From: Lacrimispora sp. BS-2
GTDB lineage: Bacteria; Bacillota; Clostridia; Lachnospirales; Lachnospiraceae
Assembly: GCF_040207125.1 (NCBI RefSeq)
Contig: NZ_CP157940.1
Coordinates: forward strand, 930,001-994,000
Direction: 5' to 3'
DNA: 64,000 bases
Under the pieces are notes generated by a model. The model searched no databases. It had not been told where the DNA came from and worked only from the letters and a program-made list of their open reading frames with translations. Below are positions 1 to 8,224 of this stretch, piece after piece; the stretch's first letter is position 1; each line of letters begins with the position of its first letter. The position numbers and the translations under genes were made by a program.

Positions 1-2
1 AA

Positions 3-851
3 GTCATAGCGGAGCGTTCAGGCATGATGGTTACCGCCATCGAAGGGATCTTCCTTATGGGAGCCTGGGGTGGATTTGTGGGAACCTATTTGACCGGCAG
101 TGCATTTATCGGAATCCTTGCCGCCATCCTTTCAGGACTTGTTGCGGCAGCCGTATATGGCGTGGTTTGTATTTATCTGAAGCAGCACCAGGTTGTAACA
201 GGCACGGCCATTAATGTGTTGGCAGCCGGAATCTGTACCTATTTACAGAGAGTGTTGTTCGGAGTCCCCACCGCGCCCCTTAAAATCAGCCCATTGCCTG
301 AGATAGCCATTCCCCTTCTCAGTAAAATCCCTGTTATGGGCCCGGTGTTTTTCCAGCAGAATATATTGACTTATGTGGTATATCTGCTCATCCCGGCAGC
401 CTATTTCCTTTTGTTTAAGACTTCCTTTGGCCTGACCATCCGTTCTACCGGGGAAAATCCGGAGGCAGTGGATGTGGCCGGCATCAATGTAAATGCGGTA
501 CGGTTTTTTACTGTCCTGCTGGCAGGAGTTATGGGAGGAATTGCAGGTGCATTTTATTCCGTAGGATATTTGGGAATGTTCACCACAAATATCATTGGCG
601 GCCGCGGCTGGATCGCATTTGCCATATGCTTTTTGGGCAACTGGAATCCCAAAGGAGCTGTTGCAGGAACCGTGGTATTCGGACTTACGGAGGCCATCGC
701 CATTTATATGCAGTCAGTGGGGGGAGGAAGCTACTTCCCCAATGAATTATTCATTGCCATGCCCTATCTGCTGACCATTATACTGACCGTTTCAAGAAGA
801 AACTTTAATGTACCGGCTAAGCTGGGAGTTGCATACAGCAAAGAAAATTAA
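3..851 (+). CDS. ABC transporter permease, nucleoside/simple-sugar (NupQ/YufQ-like), 5' partial
   Basis: Integral membrane permease of a BMP-type nucleoside or simple-sugar ABC importer. The reading frame is open to the left edge, so the start lies outside the window; the ATG at 24 is probably internal, because residues just before it continue the family's conserved E-R-x-G segment. About eight hydrophobic segments are visible. The EIGL-type coupling region reads S-T-G-E-N-P-E-A-V-D-V-A-G-I-N-V, typical of this permease family (R-x-x-G-E-N-P-x-A-A). The usual order is lipoprotein, ATPase, permease, permease, so this is likely the last gene of its operon; a terminator follows. Substrate cannot be told from this part. 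Confidence 0.85.
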   Translation, partial: VIAERSGMMVTAIEGIFLMGAWGGFVGTYLTGSAFIGILAAILSGLVAAAVYGVVCIYLKQHQVVTGTAINVLAAGICTYLQRVLFGVPTAPLKISPLPEIAIPLLSKIPVMGPVFFQQNILTYVVYLLIPAAYFLLFKTSFGLTIRSTGENPEAVDVAGINVNAVRFFTVLLAGVMGGIAGAFYSVGYLGMFTTNIIGGRGWIAFAICFLGNWNPKGAVAGTVVFGLTEAIAIYMQSVGGGSYFPNELFIAMPYLLTIILTVSRRNFNVPAKLGVAYSKEN

Positions 852-863
852 TAGTGAAAAAAA

Positions 864-917
864 GGCATTCCCTGATCAGTGTGTTACCGCTCACTGCCTC
901 AGAGGATGCCTTTTTTC
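864..917 (+). terminator. Rho-independent terminator after ABC permease
   Basis: GGCATTC pairs with GGATGCC (one G-T), followed by TTTTTT; an inner CAGTG/CACTG stem stacks within the loop. It separates the transporter operon from the mra promoter. Confidence 0.8.
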
Positions 918-998
918 CATTATATGGAAATCCCGAAAAAAACAGCCATCCGCAGTTACATGAAAGCCAAATCAAATTAAAATTCTTCGAAATTGTTC

Positions 999-1027
999 TT
1001 GCTATTTCACTGTAAATGTACTAGAAT
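999..1027 (+). promoter_or_regulatory. Sigma-A promoter of the mra/dcw cluster
   Basis: TTGCTA at 999-1004 and TAGAAT at 1022-1027, separated by 17 bp. The predicted start near 1034 falls at the first MraZ box, as expected for mraZ autoregulation. Confidence 0.7.
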
Positions 1028-1036
1028 TAAACCATA

Positions 1037-1082
1037 AGTGGAGGAAAGTGGTGTAAAGTGGTAGAAAATGGTGGGATAGTGG
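1037..1082 (+). promoter_or_regulatory. MraZ operator (array of AGTGG boxes)
   Basis: AGTGG occurs at 1037, 1047 and 1057, AATGG at 1067 and AGTGG at 1078: four units at exactly one helical turn (10 bp) and a fifth at 11 bp. MraZ is known to bind tandem G-rich 10-bp repeats upstream of its own gene. The array lies between the promoter and the mraZ start, so bound MraZ should block initiation or early elongation. Confidence 0.8.
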
Positions 1083-1118
1083 TCCAAAACTCTACCGCTG
1101 TACAAGCAGGTGATTGGT

Positions 1119-1544
1119 ATGTTCATGGGTGAATACAATCATACAGTCGATGCAAAGGGGCGCCTCATTGTCCCGTCGAAGTTCAGAGAGCAGCTTGGAG
1201 AAGAATTCGTTGTGACGAAGGGTCTGGATGGCTGTTTATTTGTGTATGATAATGAAGAATGGACTGCCCTTGAAAATAAATTGAAAAGCCTGCCGCTGAC
1301 CAACACCAATGCCAGAAAGTTTTCCAGATTCTTTCTGGCCGGAGCCAGCTCCTGTGAAGTGGATAAGCAGGGAAGAATCCTGCTTCCGGCAGTATTAAGG
1401 GAACATGCGGGAATTGAAAAGGATGCGGTTCTTGTAGGAGTGGGAAGCCGTATTGAAATCTGGAGCAAGGATGCATGGATAGCAGCCAATACCTATGAAG
1501 ATATGGAAGAAATCGCGGAAGCTATGGAAGGACTTGGTATATGA
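1119..1544 (+). CDS. mraZ: Transcriptional regulator MraZ
   Basis: DNA-binding regulator of the division/cell-wall cluster, made of two SpoVT-AbrB-type half domains. The sequence begins [16 protein letters not shown], the conserved MraZ N-terminus, and a second copy of the fold has D-K-Q-G-R-I-L-L-P. The 141-residue length is normal. I chose ATG 1119 over the upstream GTG at 1110 because AGCAGG (1105-1110) is correctly spaced for it. The stop overlaps the rsmH start by 4 nt (ATGA), so the two are translationally coupled. The AGTGG array just upstream is its probable autoregulatory target. Confidence 0.96.
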   Translation: MFMGEYNHTVDAKGRLIVPSKFREQLGEEFVVTKGLDGCLFVYDNEEWTALENKLKSLPLTNTNARKFSRFFLAGASSCEVDKQGRILLPAVLREHAGIEKDAVLVGVGSRIEIWSKDAWIAANTYEDMEEIAEAMEGLGI

Positions 1545-2479
1545 TGTTTGAACACAAGTCAGTGCTGCTTTATGAGACCATTGACAGCCTGAATGTTAAA
1601 CCAGACGGAATCTATGTAGATGGAACGCTGGGAGGAGGCGGACACGCTTTGGAAGTGTGCAGGCGCCTTGGAACTTACGGAAGATTAATCGGAATTGATC
1701 AGGATGAGGCTGCGATTCAGGCGGCCACAGAACGGCTGAAGGCTTATGAAGATAAGGTGACGGTCGTAAGAAGCAATTACGAAAATATACAGACAGTATT
1801 AAAGGATTTAGGAATTGAAAGAGTGGACGGAATTTACCTGGACCTGGGGGTATCCTCTTACCAGCTTGACATGCCGGAAAGAGGATTTACCTACAGGGAA
1901 GATGATGCGCCTTTGGACATGCGTATGGATCAGAGGAATGAACAGACGGCAGCCGATATCATCAATACCTACAGTGAATTTGACTTATACCGGATCATAA
2001 GAGATTACGGAGAAGATAAGTTTGCAAAGAATATTGCAAAGCACATTGTAAGGGAAAGGCAGATAAAGCCTATCGGGACAACAGGGGAACTGACGGAGAT
2101 CATTAAAGGAGCGATTCCGGCAAAGGTGAGGGCTGTGGGGGGACATCCTTCCAAGCGGACATTCCAGGCCATACGGATCGAACTGAATAAGGAACTGGAA
2201 GTTTTAATGAAGTCCCTTGATACCATGATCGATCTGTTAAACCCGGGAGGACGGCTGTCTATTATCACCTTTCATTCCCTGGAAGACAGGATCGTGAAAA
2301 CCAGATTTAAGATCAATGAGAATCCATGCACTTGTCCGACCAATTTTCCGGTCTGCGTCTGCGGAAAAAAGAGCAAGGGCAAAGTGATTACAAGAAAACC
2401 CATTGTACCATCGGAAGAAGAAATTGAAGAAAATAAACGTTCAAAGAGTTCGAAACTTCGGGTATTTGAACGAATTTAA
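1541..2479 (+). CDS. rsmH: 16S rRNA (cytosine1402-N4)-methyltransferase RsmH
   Basis: SAM-dependent methyltransferase that modifies C1402 of 16S rRNA in the decoding centre. The N-terminal H-K-S-V-L-L-Y-E-T, the SAM-binding D-G-T-L-G-G-G-G-H motif, the Y-L-D-L-G-V-S-S-Y motif and the late S-F-H-S-L-E-D-R-type segment are all visible. At 312 residues it has family length. GGAAGGA at 1526-1532 serves ATG 1541. It overlaps mraZ by 4 nt. The C-terminus carries a C-x-C-P-x(6)-C-x-C cluster seen in many clostridial homologues. Its stop codon lies inside the first strand of the structured element at 2478-2597. Confidence 0.96.
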   Translation: MMFEHKSVLLYETIDSLNVKPDGIYVDGTLGGGGHALEVCRRLGTYGRLIGIDQDEAAIQAATERLKAYEDKVTVVRSNYENIQTVLKDLGIERVDGIYLDLGVSSYQLDMPERGFTYREDDAPLDMRMDQRNEQTAADIINTYSEFDLYRIIRDYGEDKFAKNIAKHIVRERQIKPIGTTGELTEIIKGAIPAKVRAVGGHPSKRTFQAIRIELNKELEVLMKSLDTMIDLLNPGGRLSIITFHSLEDRIVKTRFKINENPCTCPTNFPVCVCGKKSKGKVITRKPIVPSEEEIEENKRSKSSKLRVFERI

Positions 2480-2597
2480 CCTCATCCAGTAAGTCCCTGC
2501 TTCAATGCTGGAAAAGCATAAGTGGTGGGTGAGGACTTACTTGTATCAGAAGGGGTGCAAGCCCCTTCTGATAAGCTGCGATAGCAGCTATGAGGTT
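2478..2597 (+). ncRNA. Four-stem structured element between rsmH and ftsL
   Basis: A closing stem (2478-2485 with 2590-2597, 8 bp, all Watson-Crick) encloses three hairpins: 2488-2496/2533-2541 (9 bp, long loop with a nested TGCT/AGCA stem), 2545-2555/2562-2572 (11 bp, perfect) and 2574-2579/2584-2589 (6 bp). The last hairpin abuts the closing stem directly, giving a compact four-way junction. No U-tract follows, so it is not an ordinary terminator. It overlaps the rsmH stop and ends about 56 nt before the ftsL start. I do not recognise it as a named family; it could be a processing signal, translational control element or mobile palindrome. Confidence 0.6.
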
Positions 2598-2653
2598 ATG
2601 ACCAAGTAGTGGAGCGGATTGCGAATATCCGCTTGACAAGGGAGGAAGAGAGA

Positions 2654-3136
2654 GTGGCTGCAAGAAAGAATGTGCGTTCCTATGGGAGCTCTGCTTACGT
2701 ACAGGGTAATACTGTCCGTAAAGCCATGCCGGCGCCGGTGCCGGTCCGTACACCAGAAGAAAAGCGTCGTCCATCAGTAAACCATCAAGTCAGAAGAAAC
2801 CGTGAAAAAGCCTTGCAGATGGATCTGCCTTATGTGATCATGCTGACCATTGCCGCAGTCTGCACCCTCTGCCTGTGCGTGAATTATCTGCATTTGCAAT
2901 CCTCTATTACCGCCAGCATTCATGGCGTTGAGCTTTTAGAAGCAGAACTGGAACATTTGAAAACTGAAAATGATGCATTGGAAATGAACATCAATACTTC
3001 CGTCGATTTGGATCATGTGTATAAAGTGGCTACTGAGGAACTTGGTATGGTCTATGCGAATAAGGACCAGATCCTTCACTATGATAAGACGGAAAGTGAG
3101 TATGTAAGACAGAATGAGGATATCCCGAAGCACTAA
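2654..3136 (+). CDS. ftsL: FtsL-like septum formation initiator
   Basis: Small bitopic division protein: a basic, disordered N-terminus (about 55 residues), one transmembrane segment (Y-V-I-M-L-T-I-A-A-V), then an extracytoplasmic heptad-like helix (leucines and isoleucines from about residue 85 on) and E-E-L-G-M-V-Y, the usual FtsL/DivIC ending. I chose GTG 2654 because GGGAGGA sits 7-8 nt upstream; the frame is open further up to 2609, but that part would overlap the end of the structured element and has no ribosome site. FtsL and DivIB form the divisome subcomplex with DivIC; divIB is later in the cluster. Sequence identity alone cannot separate FtsL from other septum initiators; position favours FtsL. 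Confidence 0.8.
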   Translation: MAARKNVRSYGSSAYVQGNTVRKAMPAPVPVRTPEEKRRPSVNHQVRRNREKALQMDLPYVIMLTIAAVCTLCLCVNYLHLQSSITASIHGVELLEAELEHLKTENDALEMNINTSVDLDHVYKVATEELGMVYANKDQILHYDKTESEYVRQNEDIPKH

Positions 3137-5333
3137 AAAAAACAGGAGTAAAAAGAGTAAGGTGTTTCCCCGTTATATGCAGGAAAAGCTGGCGATTACT
3201 GTTCTGGTAATTACGCTGGCTTTGTTTGCATTAGTTATGACGCTTTATAATCTGATGACAAACAAAAAGGAAGATTACAACCAGATTGTGCTGTCCCAGC
3301 AGGAATACGACAGCCGCACCATTCCTTTTAAGCGCGGGGACATCATGGATCGTAACGGAACCTACCTGGCTACCAGCCAAAAGGTGTACAATTTGATCCT
3401 GGATCCCAAACAGATCATGTCGAATCAGGATTCCTATCTGGAACCAACAGTAACGGCCCTGGTGGAATGCTTTGGCTATGACCGGACGGAAATCATGAAT
3501 CTGATACAGGAAAAAAAAGATAAGCAGTATGTGCGCTATGCAAAGCAGCTGGCTTATGACGATAAACAAAAGTATGAAAAGTACAAGGCAGAGCAATCGG
3601 CTGCACTGAAAAAAAGCGGGAAGTCCATTAAGGGAATCTGGTTTGAGGATGAGTATAAAAGGGTGTATCCCTATAATTCCATGGGCTGCAACGTTATTGG
3701 CTTTGCCAACGGTGACGGCATGGATGGGACAGGAGGGATCGAGCAGTTTTATAATACGACCCTTATGGGAACCAACGGAAGGGAATACGGATATTTAAAT
3801 GACGACTCCAATTTAGAAAGAGTCATAAAACCGGCTGCTAACGGCAACACTGTGGTTTCCACCATAGATGTCAACATACAGAAGATCGTTGAAAAATATA
3901 TTAATGAGTGGGAACAGAATACAGGAAGCAAACGGGTAGGCGTAATCGTTATGGATCCCAATAACGGCGAGGTCCTGGCCATGGCAAATGACAAGGCATT
4001 TGATTTAAACAATCCAAGAACCTTAAGGCCGGAGTACACCGATGATGTGCTGCGCCAGCTTGGGATCAAGGAAGCCATGGACGATTACAAGAGAAAGAAT
4101 AAGGAGGCCCAGCCTTTAACGGAAGCAAACGTTTCAGAGCACTATACAAACGAAGAGATCATGTCCCTGGGTACCCAGGTGGCATGGAACCAGACCTGGC
4201 GTAATTTCTGCATAAGCGATGGATTTGAGCCGGGGTCAACAGAAAAGATCTTTACCATATCCGCAGCCCTGGAAGAAGGGGCCATTACCGGAAATGAAAC
4301 CTATGAGTGCAATAAGTTCCTTGAGGTGGGAGGACATAAGATCAACTGTGTCAGCAGGTATGGACATGGCCTTATCACTGCTGAGGAAGGTCTGATGAAA
4401 TCCTGCAACGTGGTCATGATGCGGATTGCCCAGCAGATGGGAAAAGAAAAATTCTATAAGTATCAGCAGATTTTCGGCTTCGGCTCCAAAACCGGGATCG
4501 ATCTGCCTGGTGAAGCAGATAACAAGACTCTTGTCTACACCCTGGACACGGCTGGGCCTACGGATCTTGTGACCAACGCCTTTGGACAAAACTTCAGCAC
4601 CACCATGATCCAGATGGCTGCCGCCTATTGCTCCGTGATCAACGGAGGCTCCTATTATGAACCCCATGTAGTGAGACAGATCCTTAACGAACAGGGTTCT
4701 GTCATTAAAAAGGCAGAGCCGGTCCTTGTCAGGGAAACGGTATCGGAATCAACCACCAAATTCATCAATGAAGCGTTGTTTAAGACCGTTAATGCACAGG
4801 GCGGAACGGGAGGAGCAGCAAAGGTGGAGGGATATAAGGTTGCCGGGAAAACCGGTACTGCGGAGAAGATCCCCCGTGATAAGACCAATTACGTGGTATC
4901 CTTCTGCGGCTATGCTCCATCAGACAATCCTCAGGTTTTAGTTTACGTTGTGGTTGATGAGCCTCATGTGGAGGATCAGCCTCACAGTACCTATGCCAGC
5001 CAGATTTTCCAGAAGATTATGAATGAGATTCTTCCTTATATAAATGTGTTCCCGGATACAGATGCAGGGGACTCACCATCGCCGGAGGATACGGCAAAGC
5101 TTCCTGAGCAGGAAGGCATAACAAGTGAAACAGAAAACTCTTCCCAGGAAGAAGCCGGGGCAGAAGAAACAGGCACAGAAGAAACCACAGGGCAGGTCCC
5201 TACCATGGAAGATGGAAAGCCGATTCCTGATGAGTATTTAAACCCTTCGGAAGAATATGTCAACAGGGAAGAAGGGGATGGCGGCTCCAATCTTCCGGCC
5301 GCACTTCCGAGCGAAGAGACCACGGCCCAATAA
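3114..5333 (+). CDS. Class B penicillin-binding protein (FtsI/PBP2B-type transpeptidase)
   Basis: Division-associated peptidoglycan transpeptidase. It has a basic N-terminus, a transmembrane helix at about residues 27-48, a PBP-dimer region beginning R-G-D-I-M-D-R-N-G, and a transpeptidase domain with S375-T-E-K378, S430-C-N432 and K579-T-G581. The tail after about residue 645 is acidic, rich in E, T, S and P and probably disordered. The 739 residues exceed typical FtsI length because of this tail. The start overlaps the end of ftsL by 23 nt; GTG 3162 is an alternative but its ribosome site is no better. It is followed by a second class B PBP; which of the two is the vegetative FtsI is inferred from order. 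Confidence 0.9.
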   Translation: MRISRSTKKNRSKKSKVFPRYMQEKLAITVLVITLALFALVMTLYNLMTNKKEDYNQIVLSQQEYDSRTIPFKRGDIMDRNGTYLATSQKVYNLILDPKQIMSNQDSYLEPTVTALVECFGYDRTEIMNLIQEKKDKQYVRYAKQLAYDDKQKYEKYKAEQSAALKKSGKSIKGIWFEDEYKRVYPYNSMGCNVIGFANGDGMDGTGGIEQFYNTTLMGTNGREYGYLNDDSNLERVIKPAANGNTVVSTIDVNIQKIVEKYINEWEQNTGSKRVGVIVMDPNNGEVLAMANDKAFDLNNPRTLRPEYTDDVLRQLGIKEAMDDYKRKNKEAQPLTEANVSEHYTNEEIMSLGTQVAWNQTWRNFCISDGFEPGSTEKIFTISAALEEGAITGNETYECNKFLEVGGHKINCVSRYGHGLITAEEGLMKSCNVVMMRIAQQMGKEKFYKYQQIFGFGSKTGIDLPGEADNKTLVYTLDTAGPTDLVTNAFGQNFSTTMIQMAAAYCSVINGGSYYEPHVVRQILNEQGSVIKKAEPVLVRETVSESTTKFINEALFKTVNAQGGTGGAAKVEGYKVAGKTGTAEKIPRDKTNYVVSFCGYAPSDNPQVLVYVVVDEPHVEDQPHSTYASQIFQKIMNEILPYINVFPDTDAGDSPSPEDTAKLPEQEGITSETENSSQEEAGAEETGTEETTGQVPTMEDGKPIPDEYLNPSEEYVNREEGDGGSNLPAALPSEETTAQ

Positions 5334-5407
5334 GGAACTTTTTTTAAAGAACTCATAAAAAGTCCTGAAATTCATATACTGTAGAAATAATGGTGATGGA
5401 GCAGTGC

Positions 5408-7168
5408 ATGAGTTCAAATAAGACACATCACAGAGAAAAAATAGCCATCCTGTTTTTCCTGTTATTTCTTGCCATGACAGGACTTATGGGGCGGCTTATT
5501 TTTCTAATGATCTTTCGTTCTGAACATTACAGTGCCATGGCATTAGACCTTCATGAACGGGAAAGGACCATAAAAGCCGCCAGGGGAAATATCATTGATG
5601 CCAATGGAACTGTCATCGCCACCAACCGGACGGTGTGCACCATATCGGTCATACACAACCAGGTCAGAAAAAAGGATGAGGTTGTGGCAGTTCTTTCTAA
5701 GGAGCTGGGTCTTCCGGAGGAGGAAGTTCGGAAAAAGGTAGAAAAGTACAGTTCAAGGGAAATTATTAAGACCAATGTAGACAAGGCTATGGGAGATTTG
5801 ATCCGGTCCTACCATCTGGAAGGCGTAAAGGTGGATGAGGATTACAAGCGTTATTATCCCTATGACACCCTTGCTTCCACGGTTCTTGGCTTTACGGGCG
5901 GAGATAATCAGGGAATCATCGGTCTGGAGGTAAAATACGAACAATATTTAAAGGGCCTTAACGGAAAAATCCTGACCATGTCCGACGCAGCCGGAATCGA
6001 AATTGAAAATGCGGCGGAAGACAGGATCGAGCCTGTGGCAGGGCAGGATTTATATATCAGCCTGGATGTTAATATCCAGCGGTATTGCGAGCAGGCCGCT
6101 TATCAGGTTCTGGAGAAAAAGGGCGCGAAAAGAGTGTCGATTATTGTTATGAATCCTCAAAATGGGGAGATTATGGCAATGGTCAATGCACCTGAATTTA
6201 ATTTAAATGATCCGTTTACACTAAGTGCAGACGCCGGAGTTCCCGCATCTGACAAAGAAAAGCAGGATATGCTAAACAAAATGTGGAGAAATCCCTGTAT
6301 TAACGACACCTATGAACCAGGCTCCACCTTTAAGATCGTTACCGCGGCCGCGGGGCTGGAATGCGGAGTAGTGAAGCTTGAAGATCATTTTTCCTGTCCG
6401 GGTTTCCGGGTCGTGGAGGACCGTAAAATCAGGTGTCACAAAGTGGGAGGCCATGGCTCGGAAAACTTTCTCCAGGGCATGATGAATTCCTGCAACCCTG
6501 TTTTGATTGACGTAGGACAGCGCCTTGGCGTGGATAATTATTATAAATATTTTGAGCAGTTTGGCTTAAAGGGAAAAACCGGGATCGACCTGCCAGGTGA
6601 AGCGTCCACCATCATGCATAAAAAAGACGATATGGGGCTTGTGGAGCTGGCAACCGTTTCTTTTGGCCAGTCCTTTCAGATTACTCCCATGCAGTTGATC
6701 ACAACCGCTTCTGCCATAGTAAATGGCGGAAACCGGGTCACGCCCCATTTTGGAGTGAAGTCAGTGAGCACCGACGGAGCTTCGGTCCATAACTTTACCT
6801 ATCCGGTAAAAGAAGGGATCCTGTCTCCGGAAACCAGCGAAACCATGCGCTACATCCTGGAACAGGTTGTGGCAGAGGGAAGCGGAAAAAGGGCGCAGGT
6901 CGACGGCTATCGGGTGGGAGGAAAAACAGCCACCTCCGAAAAACTTCCAAGAAGTCTGAAAAAGTACATTTCATCCTTTATAGGCTTTGCGCCGGCGGAT
7001 AATCCTCAGGTGATTGCCCTCATTACCATAGATGAACCTCAGGGGATTTATTACGGCGGAACCATCGCAGCACCGGTGATTGCCGACATTTTTAAGAATA
7101 TTCTTCCATACCTGGGAATAGAGCCAACCGAGGAAAAAACTGTTTCTGCGTTTCGAATCTATGGTTGA
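5408..7168 (+). CDS. Class B penicillin-binding protein (SpoVD/PBP2-type)
   Basis: Second tandem transpeptidase, probably the SpoVD-like spore-cortex or septal enzyme. A transmembrane helix is followed by R-G-N-I-I-D-A-N-G and a transpeptidase domain with S306-T-F-K309, S361-C-N363 and a third motif K506-T-A508, where most PBPs have K-T-G. I chose ATG 5408 because GGAG at 5398-5401 is 6 nt upstream; ATG 5390 is also in frame. It lacks the C-terminal PASTA domain found in Bacillus SpoVD. mraY follows after 75 nt. The K-T-A variant is a natural change at a residue lining the active site and may affect beta-lactam or substrate handling. Confidence 0.88.
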   Translation: MSSNKTHHREKIAILFFLLFLAMTGLMGRLIFLMIFRSEHYSAMALDLHERERTIKAARGNIIDANGTVIATNRTVCTISVIHNQVRKKDEVVAVLSKELGLPEEEVRKKVEKYSSREIIKTNVDKAMGDLIRSYHLEGVKVDEDYKRYYPYDTLASTVLGFTGGDNQGIIGLEVKYEQYLKGLNGKILTMSDAAGIEIENAAEDRIEPVAGQDLYISLDVNIQRYCEQAAYQVLEKKGAKRVSIIVMNPQNGEIMAMVNAPEFNLNDPFTLSADAGVPASDKEKQDMLNKMWRNPCINDTYEPGSTFKIVTAAAGLECGVVKLEDHFSCPGFRVVEDRKIRCHKVGGHGSENFLQGMMNSCNPVLIDVGQRLGVDNYYKYFEQFGLKGKTGIDLPGEASTIMHKKDDMGLVELATVSFGQSFQITPMQLITTASAIVNGGNRVTPHFGVKSVSTDGASVHNFTYPVKEGILSPETSETMRYILEQVVAEGSGKRAQVDGYRVGGKTATSEKLPRSLKKYISSFIGFAPADNPQVIALITIDEPQGIYYGGTIAAPVIADIFKNILPYLGIEPTEEKTVSAFRIYG

Positions 7169-7243
7169 TTATTCAGGCAAAAAGACGTATACTACTTACT
7201 GTGTACTTTTGAAATACAAATACATAAAATATTGAGGTGTGAC

Positions 7244-8212
7244 ATGATTAACGAAACGATTCTGGCAATCATCATAGCATTTGCCATCAGCGCCATGCTG
7301 TGTCCCATTGTAATACCATTTCTTCACAGGTTAAAATTTGGCCAGGAGGTCCGCAAGGAAGGGCCTGAAAGCCATTTGAAAAAGCAGGGTACTCCCACCA
7401 TGGGAGGGCTTATCATATTGACCAGCATTATCATTACGTCGCTGTTCTATGTGAGGGAATATCCGAAGATCATTCCTGTGCTTTTTGTGACAGTTGGATT
7501 TGGTATCGTTGGGTTCCTTGATGATTACATTAAGATCGTGATGAAGCGGTCAGAGGGGCTTACGCCTGTTCAAAAGATGGCAGGGCAGTTAATCATTACA
7601 GGCATCTTTGCCTATTATCTGCTGCATTCAAAGGACGTTGGAACGGGAATGCTGATTCCCTTTACCGGAGGTTTTGAAAAAGGGCTGTATCTGAAATTGG
7701 GAATACTATTTGTACCGGCGGTATTTTTTCTTGTAATAGGGACTGATAATGGTGTGAATTTTACCGATGGCCTTGATGGCCTTTGCACCAGCGTGACCAT
7801 TCTGGTGGCGACCTTCCTGACTGTGGTTTCTATCGGGGAAAATACCGGCATCAGTCCTATTACCGGAGCTGTTGTGGGAAGTCTTTTGGGATTTCTGCTG
7901 TTTAACGTTTATCCTGCCAAAGTATTTATGGGGGACACCGGTTCCTTAGGGCTTGGAGGATTCGTTGCTTCCAGCGCCTTTATGATGCAGATACCGATCT
8001 TCCTTGCCATTATCGGTTTTATTTATATGATGGAAGTATTATCCGTCATCATTCAGGTGACATACTTTAAGAGAACAGGCGGAAAGAGGTTTTTTAAGAT
8101 GGCCCCCATCCACCACCACTTTGAGCTTAGCGGCTGGTCGGAAACACGGGTAGTAGCTGTGTTTGCAATCGTGACTGCGGTTCTTTGCATGCTTGCATAC
8201 CTTGGATTATAG
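7244..8212 (+). CDS. mraY: Phospho-N-acetylmuramoyl-pentapeptide-transferase MraY
   Basis: Polytopic membrane enzyme that transfers phospho-MurNAc-pentapeptide from UDP to undecaprenyl phosphate, forming lipid I. The K-x-G-T-P-T-M-G-G segment, the double-Asp F-L-D-D-Y motif, T-D-G-L-D-G-L, V-F-M-G-D-T-G-S-L and the C-terminal P-I-H-H-H-F-E-L motif are all present. About ten hydrophobic helices fit the family, and the 322-residue length is normal. I chose ATG 7244 (preceded by GAGGTG) over the upstream TTG. It lies between the second PBP and murD; murE and murF, which often sit nearby, are absent from this cluster. Confidence 0.97.
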   Translation: MINETILAIIIAFAISAMLCPIVIPFLHRLKFGQEVRKEGPESHLKKQGTPTMGGLIILTSIIITSLFYVREYPKIIPVLFVTVGFGIVGFLDDYIKIVMKRSEGLTPVQKMAGQLIITGIFAYYLLHSKDVGTGMLIPFTGGFEKGLYLKLGILFVPAVFFLVIGTDNGVNFTDGLDGLCTSVTILVATFLTVVSIGENTGISPITGAVVGSLLGFLLFNVYPAKVFMGDTGSLGLGGFVASSAFMMQIPIFLAIIGFIYMMEVLSVIIQVTYFKRTGGKRFFKMAPIHHHFELSGWSETRVVAVFAIVTAVLCMLAYLGL

Positions 8213-8224
8213 GAGAGAAACCAT

